From NCBI RefSeq assembly GCF_036017915.1, contig NZ_CP107929.1, positions 5,026,001 through 5,090,000 of the forward strand: a stretch of 64,000 bases of DNA, read 5' to 3'. The position numbers and the translations under genes were made by a program. Shown one piece after another: positions 34,378 through 43,565 of the stretch. Position 1 is the first letter of the stretch. The number at the start of each line of letters is the position of its first letter. Under the pieces are notes generated by a model. The model was given only the letters and a program-made list of their open reading frames with translations, made no database searches and was not told the DNA's origin. The stretch is from Micromonospora sp. NBC_00421 (lineage in GTDB: Bacteria > Actinomycetota > Actinomycetes > Mycobacteriales > Micromonosporaceae).

Positions 34378-34672
34378 CGACCGCCGCCCGGAGTCGGGGC
34401 GAGCCTCCGACGGTGGCCGCCGTCTCCTCGTGCCGTCGTCGAGTAGGAGCCCCGCTCGATGGCCACCGCCGGATCGGCCAGGGACATCGGGACGACGCGC
34501 AGATCGTGCCGCCCCCGCGCGGCCTCATCGTGGCGGCCCACCCCGCCCGCGGACGGCATCGATGACGCTGGGTGGGTGGGCGATAGGCTGCGGGCGGCGT
34601 ACGACTGACCTAAGGGGTACGGGTGACAGGCGGCACGGTTCGCGCGCTGGTCGCGGTCTACGGGCATCCGGC

Positions 34673-36304
34673 ATGAACGACGGGTTGCGTCCCGGCGACC
34701 CGACCCGCCTCGGTGGGTACGAGGTGCTCGGCCGGCTCGGCGAGGGGGGCATGGGCAGCGTCTTCCTGGCCCGGTCACCGCAGGGACGGCGGGTGGCGGT
34801 AAAGGTCGTCCGCGCGGAGCTCTCCCACGACGACGAGTTCCGTGGTCGTTTCCGTAGCGAGGTGAACCGCGCCCGTCAGGTTCCGCCGTTCTGCACCGCC
34901 GAGGTCCTGGACGCCGACCCGGACCATGACCCGCCGTACCTGGTGGTGGAGTACGTCGAGGGCCCCAGCCTGGCCCGGGTGATCCGGGAACAGGGGCCGC
35001 TGCGGCCTGCCCAACTGCACAGCATCGCGGTCGGGGTGGCTACCGCGCTCACCGCCATCCACGGCGCCGGGGTGATCCACCGGGACCTGAAACCGGCGAA
35101 CGTCCTGGTCGCACCGGGTGGGATCAAGGTCATCGACTTAGGTATCGCCCGAGCGTTCGAGGCTACGAGCCGGCACACCCGGACCAACCAGATGGTCGGG
35201 ACCGTCTCGTACATGGCTCCGGAGCGGTTCGACACGACGTCCGGCCCTCCGGTGGGCCCGGCCGCGGACATCTTCGCCTGGGGTGCGGTGGTCGCCCATG
35301 CCGCCACCGGCCGCAACCCGTTCGGGGGCGACTCGCCCACCGCCATCGCGATGCGAATCCTCACTCAACCTCCGGACCTGACCGGGCTCGACGGGCCGTT
35401 GCGGGAGTTGGTCTCCCGGGCGTTGGAGAAGGATCCCGCCGCCCGGCCCACCGCCCGGGAACTGCTCGACGGGTTGTTGACCGCTGCGTACCCGGTGGGT
35501 GTCGGCGAGCCGGCCCAACCCTTGATCGGGACGCCGACGGCGGGTGTGTCGCCCGCCGCCGGCGGTGACGAGCAGGGCCGGCGGCCAGTGCCACCGGCTC
35601 CGGCCCCGGATCCGGATCCGGCCCCGGTCCGCCGAGCGGGCTCCCGTCGGCGCGGCTGGCTCACCGCCCTGGCGGCGACCGCCGCGGTGGTCGCGGTGCT
35701 GGTGCCCGCTTCCCTGTTCGGCCCGCAACTGCTGAGTGGGCGGTCCACGTCGGACCGGGACGGCCCGGCGGTGACCGGCAGCCCGACGGCGAGCGGGCCG
35801 GCGGCCGCCGGGTCCACACCCGCATCGGGCAAGCCGCCACCGTCGACCGGTGCGGACCCTACCCGGGCCATCCTGGCAGGCCAGCGGCGAATCCTGCTGC
35901 ACGTGGTGGAGATCGACCGTGACCTGTCGCTGCCGTTCCACGGGGAACTCGAGGTCGGTGACGGGACCGGCAAGGATGCGCTCTTCGTGCTCGAACCGGT
36001 CGGTGTCGACTACATGATCAGGTCGGTGAACCCGGACATCGCCCACCGACCCTGCCTCGGCGTCAAGATCGACGCGAAGGGGTACGCGTCGCTCGTGGGA
36101 GCCGATTGTTACGCCACAGCCGCAACCGTGTTCGGGATAACCCGCGAGGGCAAGGACGACAAGGGACGCACCTCCTACTCCATCATCAGCGACGAGTACG
36201 GCGTGGTGCAGTGGAGCCCGAGCAAGAAGGGGATCCGCGTGGAGTTCCTCGGTGACGCCCCGGTCCCCACCACGTTCAGCCTGGTCGACCGGGGCGCGGT
36301 CTGA
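34673..36304 (+). CDS. Receptor-like Ser/Thr protein kinase
   Basis: The 543-residue protein has a cytoplasmic kinase domain (residues about 15-275), one transmembrane helix (LTALAATAAVVAVLVPASL, about 328-348) and an extracellular C-terminal domain of about 170 residues. Kinase motifs are LGEGGMGSVFLA, VAVKVV, HRDLKPANVLV and MAPERF. The DFG motif reads DLG (KVIDLGIARAF). The C-terminal domain has no recognised family; two cysteines (HRPCLGVK and GADCYATA) may form a disulfide. The ATG at 34673 lies 242 codons into a long open frame; homology starts there. Confidence 0.9.
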   Translation: MNDGLRPGDPTRLGGYEVLGRLGEGGMGSVFLARSPQGRRVAVKVVRAELSHDDEFRGRFRSEVNRARQVPPFCTAEVLDADPDHDPPYLVVEYVEGPSLARVIREQGPLRPAQLHSIAVGVATALTAIHGAGVIHRDLKPANVLVAPGGIKVIDLGIARAFEATSRHTRTNQMVGTVSYMAPERFDTTSGPPVGPAADIFAWGAVVAHAATGRNPFGGDSPTAIAMRILTQPPDLTGLDGPLRELVSRALEKDPAARPTARELLDGLLTAAYPVGVGEPAQPLIGTPTAGVSPAAGGDEQGRRPVPPAPAPDPDPAPVRRAGSRRRGWLTALAATAAVVAVLVPASLFGPQLLSGRSTSDRDGPAVTGSPTASGPAAAGSTPASGKPPPSTGADPTRAILAGQRRILLHVVEIDRDLSLPFHGELEVGDGTGKDALFVLEPVGVDYMIRSVNPDIAHRPCLGVKIDAKGYASLVGADCYATAATVFGITREGKDDKGRTSYSIISDEYGVVQWSPSKKGIRVEFLGDAPVPTTFSLVDRGAV

Positions 36305-36570
36305 CTCGCGCGCCCCCGAAGGAACACGCGCACCACAGACGAGCGTCCCCCCGACGGCCCCGACCCGCTGGGCACCCACGACAGGGAGCCGGCAGGGCGG
36401 ACGCCCGCAGCGCCGCCGCCAGCCAGCCGGCCGGGTGTTGGCGGCGGACCTGGAGACAAGCCGTCGGGGCGTCGCGGGGTCTGGCGTGTCGCCGACGCGC
36501 ACGGCAATCTATGGAGCGGACCGGCCCCCGGCGGAGAAACGATCATGACATACGCGGCGGAAGGCGGGAC

Positions 36571-37731
36571 ATGGGCCATCTCGACGGCGGCACCGACTAC
36601 TTCAGCGACCCGCTCGGCGGGCTCGCCGACCAGCAGTGGGACGAGATGGCCGGCAACCGGTTCTACTCCTCGGCGTTCTGGCTGCGGCTGTGCGCGCTGG
36701 AGGGCGGGGGTGCCTCCGGCGGCGTCCACGTGACACTGCCCGACGGCGGGCGGGCGGGCGTGCCGGTGATCGCGGTCGGCGCGGATCCACACCCCAACTG
36801 CCGGTGGGGCACCATTCTCGCCGCCCACCACCTGCCGAGCCCTCCACCACAGGGCATCTACGTCGGACAGCGCCGCGGCTACCTGGCGAACCTGCTGACC
36901 TCGCCGGGAGCCGACCCGGTGGCGGCCGCCGGAAGGATCCTCGAGGAGGTCCGGTCGGCGCGCCCACCGGTGCCGCCCGCGTCGGCGTCCGCGCAGGTCG
37001 CCGTACACCTGACCACCCCGGACGTGCTGGCCTTCCGGGAGGCGGGGGTGACTGCGGAACCGGTCCTGTTGGCCGCCGACGCCTGGATCGGCATTCCGCC
37101 CGGCGGGTGGGAGGAGTGGCTGGAGTCGCTGGGCTCCCGGCACCGGATCCGTCGTATCCGCGCCGAGGTACGGCGGTTCGCACAGGCCGGCTACCGGGTT
37201 ACCCGGCGTACCCTCCGGGAGGCCTGGGCGGACGTGGCCCGGCTCGCGATCCACACCGAGCAACGCTACGGCCGGGCGGGTGACCCGTCCGTCTACTACG
37301 ACGGGTTCCGCAAGCAGGGCGAGTTGGCCGGGCCACGGGCCGAGGTCCTGCTCTGCGCCTACGACGACGAACCGCCGGTCGGCTGCTGCCTCTACTACCG
37401 CGACGGCGACACGGTCTACCTGCGGGCGGTGGGCTTCGACTACGAGCGGCTCCGGGGGGCCGCCGAGTACTTCAACCTGGCCTACCACCTTCCCGCCCGG
37501 CTACCCGGCGTGCGGTGGCTGCACGCCGGCGTCGCGACCCCGGACGGCAAGGCGCTGCGGGGCGCCGAGCTTCGTCCACTGTGGTTGCTGGACCTCTCGG
37601 CGACCAGCGTGCTGGACAAGCACCGCGACGAGATCCGGGACCACAACGCGGCCCTGCGGTCCGACCTGGCCGGGCGTTCGCCGGCGGTCGCGGCGGCCCT
37701 GGGCACGGCGGAGTGGGAGACCTTCTGCTGA
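36571..37731 (+). CDS. FemAB-like GNAT-fold transferase
   Basis: The 386-residue protein resembles FemAB/peptidoglycan-recognition acyltransferases with two GNAT-like halves. Visible patterns are WDEMAGNRFYSSAFWLRLC, RHRIRRIRAEVRRFAQAGYRV, CAYDDEPPVGCCLYYRDGD and FDYERLRGAAEYFNLAYHLP. Such enzymes transfer amino-acyl groups from tRNA or carrier proteins. It is the first gene of the cluster and lies 71 nt before the AMP-forming ligase. FemAB proteins are also found with the ligase-decarboxylase-ACP set of exosortase-A loci. GGAAGG precedes the ATG. Confidence 0.75.
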   Translation: MGHLDGGTDYFSDPLGGLADQQWDEMAGNRFYSSAFWLRLCALEGGGASGGVHVTLPDGGRAGVPVIAVGADPHPNCRWGTILAAHHLPSPPPQGIYVGQRRGYLANLLTSPGADPVAAAGRILEEVRSARPPVPPASASAQVAVHLTTPDVLAFREAGVTAEPVLLAADAWIGIPPGGWEEWLESLGSRHRIRRIRAEVRRFAQAGYRVTRRTLREAWADVARLAIHTEQRYGRAGDPSVYYDGFRKQGELAGPRAEVLLCAYDDEPPVGCCLYYRDGDTVYLRAVGFDYERLRGAAEYFNLAYHLPARLPGVRWLHAGVATPDGKALRGAELRPLWLLDLSATSVLDKHRDEIRDHNAALRSDLAGRSPAVAAALGTAEWETFC

Positions 37732-37802
37732 TCCGGCGGCCGGATCGCCCGCCGGTCCGCCCGCAGCGCTCACACACGACGAGGAAGGCGAGGTCGACCG
37801 GC

Positions 37803-39380
37803 ATGGGTGGTGCGATGACGACCCGGCATCTGTTCACGGTCCACGCCCTGCTGCACGACGCGGCCGGGACGTTCGGCGACGACCTCGCGGTGAGCGACGG
37901 CACGCGGTCGCTGTCCTTCGCCGAGCTGCGGGACGCGGCGCTGGCCACCGCGGCAGTCCTGGCGCGTCACGGCGTCCGGCGGGGCGACCGGGTGGGGATC
38001 TGCATGGCGAAGTCGGTCGACCAGGTGGTGGCGATCCTCGCCGTGTCGACGGCCGACGCGGTGATCGTGCCGATCCTGCCCACCCTCAAGGGCGACAACA
38101 TCCGGCACATCGTCCGGGACTCCGGGATGCGCACCGCGATAACGGACGACGTACGCGCCGACGAGCTGCGTACCTCCGTCCCCGTGCTTCCGCTGCTGCT
38201 CGCCGGGGACGTCTGCGTCGAGCCGGGCGACGCGGCTGCGCGGACCGACGGTGGTGCGGTGCCGCAACGCGCCATCGGCGACGACCTCGCGGGGATCATC
38301 TACTCCTCCGGCTCCACCGGCCGACCCAAGGGCATCATGGTGACCCATCGCAACGTCTGCGACGGCGCCCGGATCACCGTCCGGTACCTCGGCACCCGCC
38401 GCGACGACCGGATCGGCAGCGTCCTGTCCCTGAACTTCGACTACGGGTTGAACCAGCTCTGGCAGGCGCTGTACACCGGCGCCCAGCTCCATCTGCACGA
38501 GCTGGTGTTCCCCGCGGACCTGTTCCGTTTCCTGGCCGCCGAGCGCATCACCGTCCTGCCGGTCATGCCGGTCATCGTCACCCGGATGTTCAACCCCCGG
38601 TTGCTCCGGGAATGGCCGACCGGGGACCTCTCCGCCGTGCGCTACGTCTCGTCGTCCGGCGGCGCGGTGTCGCACCGCATGATCGAGAACCTCACCCGGG
38701 CCTTTCCGGTGGCGGAGGTCTTCCTCATGTACGGGCTGACCGAGGCGTTCCGCTCGACCTACCTGGAACCGGACCAGCTCGGTCGCCGTCCCACGTCGAT
38801 CGGTCGGGCGATTCCGGACGTGGAGATCCTCGTCCTCGACGAGCAGGGCCGCGAGGTCGGCCCGAACGAGCCCGGGGAACTCGTCCACCGGGGGGGCTGC
38901 ATCGCCAAGGGCTACTGGGAGGCCCCGGAGGAGACCGCGAAACGGTTCCGGACCCTGCCGGCGTACCCCGGCGAGACCGTGGTGTTCAGCGGCGACATGG
39001 TGACCCGGGACGAGGAGGGTTACCTGTACTTCCAGGGCCGGCGCGACGCGATGATCAAGACTTCGGGGTTCCGGGTCAGCCCGACCGAGGTGGAGGAGAC
39101 GGCCGCCCGGTTCCCCGGCGTCGACGCGTGCGTGGCGGTCGGCGTGCCGAACGTCGAGATCGGCGAGGACGTCGCCCTCGTCTACACCGTGAGCGCGCCG
39201 GTCGACGCGGGGGAGTTCCGGCGCTTCCTCGTCGACCACCTGCCGACCCACATGGTGCCGCACCGCCTGGTGCCGCGCCCGTCCCTGCCGGCCACCGGCA
39301 ACCAGGGCAAGATCGACAGGCAACGGGTACGGGACTCGCTGCTGAGCCCCGCCTCCGCCACCGACGGCGACCGGCCCTGA
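37803..39380 (+). CDS. AMP-forming acyl/aminoacyl ligase (exosortase-A-associated type)
   Basis: The 525-residue member of the ANL superfamily has motif A3 IIYSSGSTGRPKGIMVTH, motif A5 MYGLTEAFRSTYLEP, motif A7-A8 FSGDMVTRDEEGYLYF with KTSGFRVSPTEVEE, and the catalytic Lys in TGNQGKIDRQRV. The YGLTEAFRSTYL stretch is, as I recall, typical of ligases in exosortase-A polysaccharide loci, which occur with a PLP decarboxylase and ACP. Both partners are in this cluster (50684 and 52056). It probably activates an amino acid and loads the ACP, like VinN. The start could be 37803 or 37815. Confidence 0.88.
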   Translation: MGGAMTTRHLFTVHALLHDAAGTFGDDLAVSDGTRSLSFAELRDAALATAAVLARHGVRRGDRVGICMAKSVDQVVAILAVSTADAVIVPILPTLKGDNIRHIVRDSGMRTAITDDVRADELRTSVPVLPLLLAGDVCVEPGDAAARTDGGAVPQRAIGDDLAGIIYSSGSTGRPKGIMVTHRNVCDGARITVRYLGTRRDDRIGSVLSLNFDYGLNQLWQALYTGAQLHLHELVFPADLFRFLAAERITVLPVMPVIVTRMFNPRLLREWPTGDLSAVRYVSSSGGAVSHRMIENLTRAFPVAEVFLMYGLTEAFRSTYLEPDQLGRRPTSIGRAIPDVEILVLDEQGREVGPNEPGELVHRGGCIAKGYWEAPEETAKRFRTLPAYPGETVVFSGDMVTRDEEGYLYFQGRRDAMIKTSGFRVSPTEVEETAARFPGVDACVAVGVPNVEIGEDVALVYTVSAPVDAGEFRRFLVDHLPTHMVPHRLVPRPSLPATGNQGKIDRQRVRDSLLSPASATDGDRP

Positions 39381-39389
39381 CTTTACCGG

Positions 39390-40577
39390 TCAGGCCGGCC
39401 GGGTCCGGATGACGAAGCTCCGACGGGCCAGTTCGAGCCCGTCGTCGACCAGGGTCGGGTCGTCGGCCGAGAGGATGACGTAGGCACGCCGCTGTGCGGA
39501 CGACACCACCGGGGCGAGGACGTCGCCGACCCCCGCCAACACGCCGGCGCGTCGCACCGCCGGGTGGGCCCGCACCTCGTCCAGCCCCTCGATCGCCGTG
39601 ACGACGCCGGGTTCCGCGAGCGGGAAGTGCGCCGCGGCGTGGGCCACCCACCGCGGCGGTCGCTCCGGCAGCGGCATCGACATCGCCAGCCGGACGACCA
39701 TCTCGAACCAGTCGATGCCGTACGTCAGGCCGAGCAGGTCCATCAGGTAGTCGCCGGGCATCCGGACGGCCACCTCCATCACCGTGGCACCGGCGTCGGC
39801 CAGCCGGAACTCCAGATGCACGATGCCGCTGCCCATGCCGAGCGCGGCCAGGACGGACCGGCCGAAGCCGTCGACGGCCGCGCGCGTCACGTCGTCGACC
39901 GGCGCAGCCGTCCGGTGACCAGTCTCGACGAAGTACGGGGGACCGGTCGTAGCCTTGGCCGTGACGGTGGAGAACCAGACGGCACCCTCGTGGACCAGCG
40001 CCTCCCAGCTGTACTCCGACCCTTCGACGGCCTGCTCCACCAGCAGCGGCGTCTCGCCGGCACGGCGGCGTACGACGTCGGTCCACCCGCGCTCGCCCGC
40101 CACCAGTTCGACGCCGACGCTGCCCGCCGACGACAACGACTTCACCACCACCGGGAAGCGGGCGCCCGCCCACTGCCCCGCGGCGTTGAGGTCGGTGGCG
40201 ATGAGGTACTCGGGCTGCCGGATGCCGGCAGCGGCGAAACGGCCCCGTTGCAGCGCCTTGTTCCGCGACAGCACCGCCGCGCCCAGTGACGGGCCGGGCA
40301 ACGAGAAGGTCTCCGCCACCAGGGCGGCCGCCAGCACCTGCGGCTCGGTGAAGGCGACGACTCCGTCGGGCGTCCGCGCGGCGGTCGCCGAGGCGGCGGC
40401 CGCCGCCCAGGCCTCGTCGCTGTCGCCACTGGTCACCGTCAGGTGATCGGGTTGCTCCGGCAGCGCGGCTGCGGCGGCGGCCGTCTCCACGACGTGCACG
40501 CTCAGGCCCAGCCGACGCGCCGCGGCCAGGTAGGGCCGGCCCATGAGGCCGACCCCGATCAGCAACAACTCTCCCAA
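39390..40577 (-). CDS. ATP-grasp ligase 1
   Basis: This 395-residue ATP-grasp protein has an N-terminal preATP domain (LLLIGVGLMGRPYLAAARRL) and ATP-binding strands with FPVVVKSLSSAGSVGVELV and LLVEQAVEGSEYSWEALV. The metal-binding end contains GIVHLEFRLADAGATVMEVA. It resembles carboxylate-amine and L-amino-acid ligases, which form amide bonds through acyl phosphate. The TTG at 40577 was chosen because GGAGGAGG lies just upstream. It converges on the AMP ligase with a 9-nt gap. BtrJ-type loading of an amino acid onto an ACP is one possible role. Confidence 0.82.
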   Translation of the reverse strand: MGELLLIGVGLMGRPYLAAARRLGLSVHVVETAAAAAALPEQPDHLTVTSGDSDEAWAAAAASATAARTPDGVVAFTEPQVLAAALVAETFSLPGPSLGAAVLSRNKALQRGRFAAAGIRQPEYLIATDLNAAGQWAGARFPVVVKSLSSAGSVGVELVAGERGWTDVVRRRAGETPLLVEQAVEGSEYSWEALVHEGAVWFSTVTAKATTGPPYFVETGHRTAAPVDDVTRAAVDGFGRSVLAALGMGSGIVHLEFRLADAGATVMEVAVRMPGDYLMDLLGLTYGIDWFEMVVRLAMSMPLPERPPRWVAHAAAHFPLAEPGVVTAIEGLDEVRAHPAVRRAGVLAGVGDVLAPVVSSAQRRAYVILSADDPTLVDDGLELARRSFVIRTRPA

Positions 40578-40611
40578 CCCGTCCTCCTCCGTCACTTCCG
40601 ACCGGCGAACT

Positions 40612-40726
40612 CCGTCACTGCTGCCAGCAGCCCCCGACACTGCCCGTCGGCTGCCCCCGTCACTGCCCGTGGGCTGCCCCCGTCACCGCCTGGGGGCATC
40701 CTTCGTCACTGCCCGTGGGCATCCTC
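40612..40726. repeat. Intergenic minisatellite, five 23-bp copies
   Basis: Five contiguous copies of a 23-bp unit beginning CGTCACTGCCCGTGGGC lie at 40613-40634, 40635-40657, 40658-40680, 40681-40703 and 40704-40726. The middle and last copies are best conserved. They lie between the MFS gene and ATP-grasp ligase 1 on the same strand. The repeat is not a multiple of 3 and sits in non-coding DNA. Confidence 0.8.
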
Positions 40727-40763
40727 CGTCCGGCGCCCGGCGGCGACGCTGTCGGCCCGCCGG

Positions 40764-42104
40764 TCACCCGGCCGGGGACAGACGGCGTCCCACGACGACC
40801 GGCACGAGCGCCCCGGCGACGGCGAGCACCGCCCCCAGACCCAGCCAGCCGACCGCCCCGGCGGGCAGGACGACCGAGGTGAGCAGTGCCGGACCCACGA
40901 TCATCGCCCCGGTGGAGCCGAGACTGTAGAGCGACAGGTGGTAGCCGCGGCTGGCGTCGGGCGCATAGCCGTAGGACACGCCCCAGGCACCGACGGACTG
41001 GTAGATCTCGCCCACCGTCAGCGCCACGGTCGCCGCCAGGATCAGGGCCGCCGCCACGGCGGGCGCGCCCGAGCCGGTCACCGACACCAGCCCGCAGCAC
41101 ACGGCCAGGACGAGCCCGGCGTACACCTGGCGCGACGCGGCGGGTCGCAACCCGTCGACGCCCCGGCTCAGCCGCATCTGCAACGAGATCGCGAGCACGG
41201 TGTTGAGCACGACGACCGCGCCCACGAGTTCCACCGGCGCGTCCGTCCTGATCGTGATCCAGAGGGGCAGGCCGACGCTCAGGATCACGGCGTGCAGATA
41301 GAGCACGCCGTTGAGCAGAGCCAGCACGAGGAACCGGAGGCTGGGCCGGGTACGAAGCCCGGCCTGCTCCTGGTCGTCGGTCGGTGGCCGGACGACGGCC
41401 AGCCGGCCGCGCAACCGCAGCAGCAGAGCGCCGGAGACGAGGAAGGACACGGCGTCGAGGACGACGAGCGCCCGGTAGACGTCGCCGCCGCCCACGGCGA
41501 TGGCGATCGTCGCGGAGGCCGCGCCGAGGACGAAGCCGATGTTGCGGACCAGCATCACCGCGGCCATGGTGCGTACCCGCGCCGCCGGGGCGACGAGCGA
41601 GCCGAGCAGGCTCTGCACGACCGGGCCTGCCGCCCACTCGCCGGCACCGGCGAGGCAGCACACCACGAGGAACCAGGGCAGGCTGTCCACCATCGGGTAG
41701 GCGAAGAACCAGGTCGCCCGCCAGAACTGGAGGGCCACCAGGACCGGTAGTGCGCCGTACCGGTCCGAGAGGCGGCCGACGGGCACCGAGCACAGGAAGC
41801 CGGTGACGGCGGCCAGGGACAGGCCCAGGCCGACCTGCGCCGCGGTGAGCCCGATGTCCCGGGTGAAGAACAGCGCCGACCCGGTGAGGAACATGCCGGT
41901 GCCCAGGGAGTCGATGAACGACACGGCCAGCATCCGCCGGACCGCCGTCCCGTCCGGTAGCCAGCCGACGGCGAGGCGGACCACACGGCTGCGCATCCCG
42001 GCCGGAGCCGCCGGTCGGTCGTCGGCCCTCGGAGGGGCGTCGGTCGCCACTGCACCGGCGGACGGGTCGGGACCGGGAGTCTCGGGCGACCCGTCGTCGG
42101 CCAT
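40764..42104 (-). CDS. MFS exporter
   Basis: The 446-residue major facilitator has about 12 transmembrane helices. The first helix region has MLAVSFIDSLGTGMFLTGSA, and the loop motif SVPVGRLSDRYGALPVLVAL resembles MFS motif A. The N-terminal 40 residues are a Pro/Ala/Asp-rich cytoplasmic tail. It is the only transporter in the cluster and is the likely exporter or self-resistance pump for the product. ATG at 42104 follows GAGAGG. Confidence 0.87.
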   Translation of the reverse strand: MADDGSPETPGPDPSAGAVATDAPPRADDRPAAPAGMRSRVVRLAVGWLPDGTAVRRMLAVSFIDSLGTGMFLTGSALFFTRDIGLTAAQVGLGLSLAAVTGFLCSVPVGRLSDRYGALPVLVALQFWRATWFFAYPMVDSLPWFLVVCCLAGAGEWAAGPVVQSLLGSLVAPAARVRTMAAVMLVRNIGFVLGAASATIAIAVGGGDVYRALVVLDAVSFLVSGALLLRLRGRLAVVRPPTDDQEQAGLRTRPSLRFLVLALLNGVLYLHAVILSVGLPLWITIRTDAPVELVGAVVVLNTVLAISLQMRLSRGVDGLRPAASRQVYAGLVLAVCCGLVSVTGSGAPAVAAALILAATVALTVGEIYQSVGAWGVSYGYAPDASRGYHLSLYSLGSTGAMIVGPALLTSVVLPAGAVGWLGLGAVLAVAGALVPVVVGRRLSPAG

Positions 42105-42251
42105 GCGCGGGATCCTCTCGCACGAGTCGAAACGGATAGGCACTCGGCGATTTTTCTATCACAGTTCGTTCCCGCATGGTCGCCCTGTGACACGGAGGCG
42201 ACCGTCCGGGTGCCGGGCGCGTCGGGGTCGCCGATCGACCACGGCCACTGT

Positions 42252-42257
42252 TAGCCT
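42252..42257 (+). promoter_or_regulatory. -10 box of a leaderless promoter for ATP-grasp ligase 2
   Basis: TAGCCT fits TANNNT and ends 6 nt before the GTG start at 42264. There is no ribosome binding site. Confidence 0.45.
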
Positions 42258-42263
42258 GCACCG

Positions 42264-43562
42264 GTGAGCACCGCGTCGGCACTGCGCGCCAACTCCCGCT
42301 ATCTCCTGGTGCTCGGTGCCACCATGGCATTGCGTGAACGCGCGATCGTGGCAGCCGTCCGGAGCTTCCCCGGGCCGGTCGTCACGATCGCACCGACCGC
42401 GGCCACCCGGGCCGGCAAGTTCTTCGACCACGTCGTCCGGGGCGTCAGCAGTGACCCGGTGGCGGCCCTGGAGGCGGTGCGCGACCTCGAGAAGGAGACC
42501 GGCTGCACCCCGGCCGCCGTGGTGCCGTTCATCGACGGTGTGCTCGTCGCCGGCCTGGCCCTCGCCGAGCACTACGGCGTGCCCTACCTCAGCCGGGACG
42601 CGGTCGTCACCTCCTCCATCAACAAGAACCTGATGAAGGACCGGCTCCTGGCCGCCGGCCTCGACACGCCGCGGTACCGCCAGGTGGACAGCGTGGACGA
42701 GGTCCACCAGGCCATCGCGCAGTTCGGCCTGCCGTGTGTCATCAAGCCGTCGGCGTTCGGCGGCAGTCTCGGGGTCCGGTTGATCCGGTCGGCCGCCGAG
42801 GTGCCCGAGGCGTACGGGTACGTCCGGACGATCATCGACCAGACCGCCGCGACGTTCACCGTCAAGAACCGGTCGATCCAGGTGGAGCAGTTCTGCACCC
42901 TGACCGACGAGGTCTCGGTCGAGGTGCTCAACCACCGTGACCGCCGGGTCGCGCTCGCCGTGGTCGACAAGTCGCTCGGGCCGGAGCCCTACTTCGCCGA
43001 GATCGGGCACCGGGTGCCGAGCCGCTACTCCGACCGCGCCGACGTACGGGAGCTGGCGATCGCCTCGTGCGCCGCGATCGGCCTGGACCGGGGGCTCGCC
43101 CACGTCGAGATCCGGCTGGAGGACGGCCGGGATCCGCAGATCATCGAGGTGGGTGCGCGCACCGCCGGCGACGGCATCCTCGACCTCGTCGAACGCGCCC
43201 TCGGGATCTCACCGTACGAGCTGCACGTGCGCTCCTACCTGGACCAGCTCGACGAGCTGCCGCTGCCCGGGCCGGCTGTCGGAGTGGCGGCCATCGCCAC
43301 CCTGAAGGCGCGTCCGGGGCGGATGACCCGCATCGCCACGCCCACGACGGTGCCTCCCGCGGTGTCGAGTTACGAGGTCTTCGCCACCCCCGGTCACGTC
43401 TCCGCCGCCGTGTCGGCGAACTACCTGACCCGCGAGGGGTACGTCGAGTGCTTCTGGCCGGACGCCACCCCTGAGTCGGTGCCGCCCCGCGCCCACCTGG
43501 ACGTGGCCGACCAGTTGTCCGCCCAGCTCTTCGAGGTGACGGACGAGCCCGCCGACGCCTGA
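42264..43562 (+). CDS. ATP-grasp ligase 2
   Basis: This second, divergent ATP-grasp enzyme of 432 residues has an N-terminal preATP domain (YLLVLGATMALRERAIVAAV), a core with LPCVIKPSAFGGSLGVRLI, and a metal-site end with LAHVEIRLEDGRDPQIIEVG. It resembles L-amino-acid ligases. Two ATP-grasp enzymes in one cluster suggest two sequential amide bonds, or a loading plus a gamma-glutamyl protection step as in butirosin. The promoter appears to be leaderless. The gene ends 3 nt before the convergent mutL-like gene. Confidence 0.85.
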   Translation: MSTASALRANSRYLLVLGATMALRERAIVAAVRSFPGPVVTIAPTAATRAGKFFDHVVRGVSSDPVAALEAVRDLEKETGCTPAAVVPFIDGVLVAGLALAEHYGVPYLSRDAVVTSSINKNLMKDRLLAAGLDTPRYRQVDSVDEVHQAIAQFGLPCVIKPSAFGGSLGVRLIRSAAEVPEAYGYVRTIIDQTAATFTVKNRSIQVEQFCTLTDEVSVEVLNHRDRRVALAVVDKSLGPEPYFAEIGHRVPSRYSDRADVRELAIASCAAIGLDRGLAHVEIRLEDGRDPQIIEVGARTAGDGILDLVERALGISPYELHVRSYLDQLDELPLPGPAVGVAAIATLKARPGRMTRIATPTTVPPAVSSYEVFATPGHVSAAVSANYLTREGYVECFWPDATPESVPPRAHLDVADQLSAQLFEVTDEPADA

Positions 43563-43565
43563 GGG

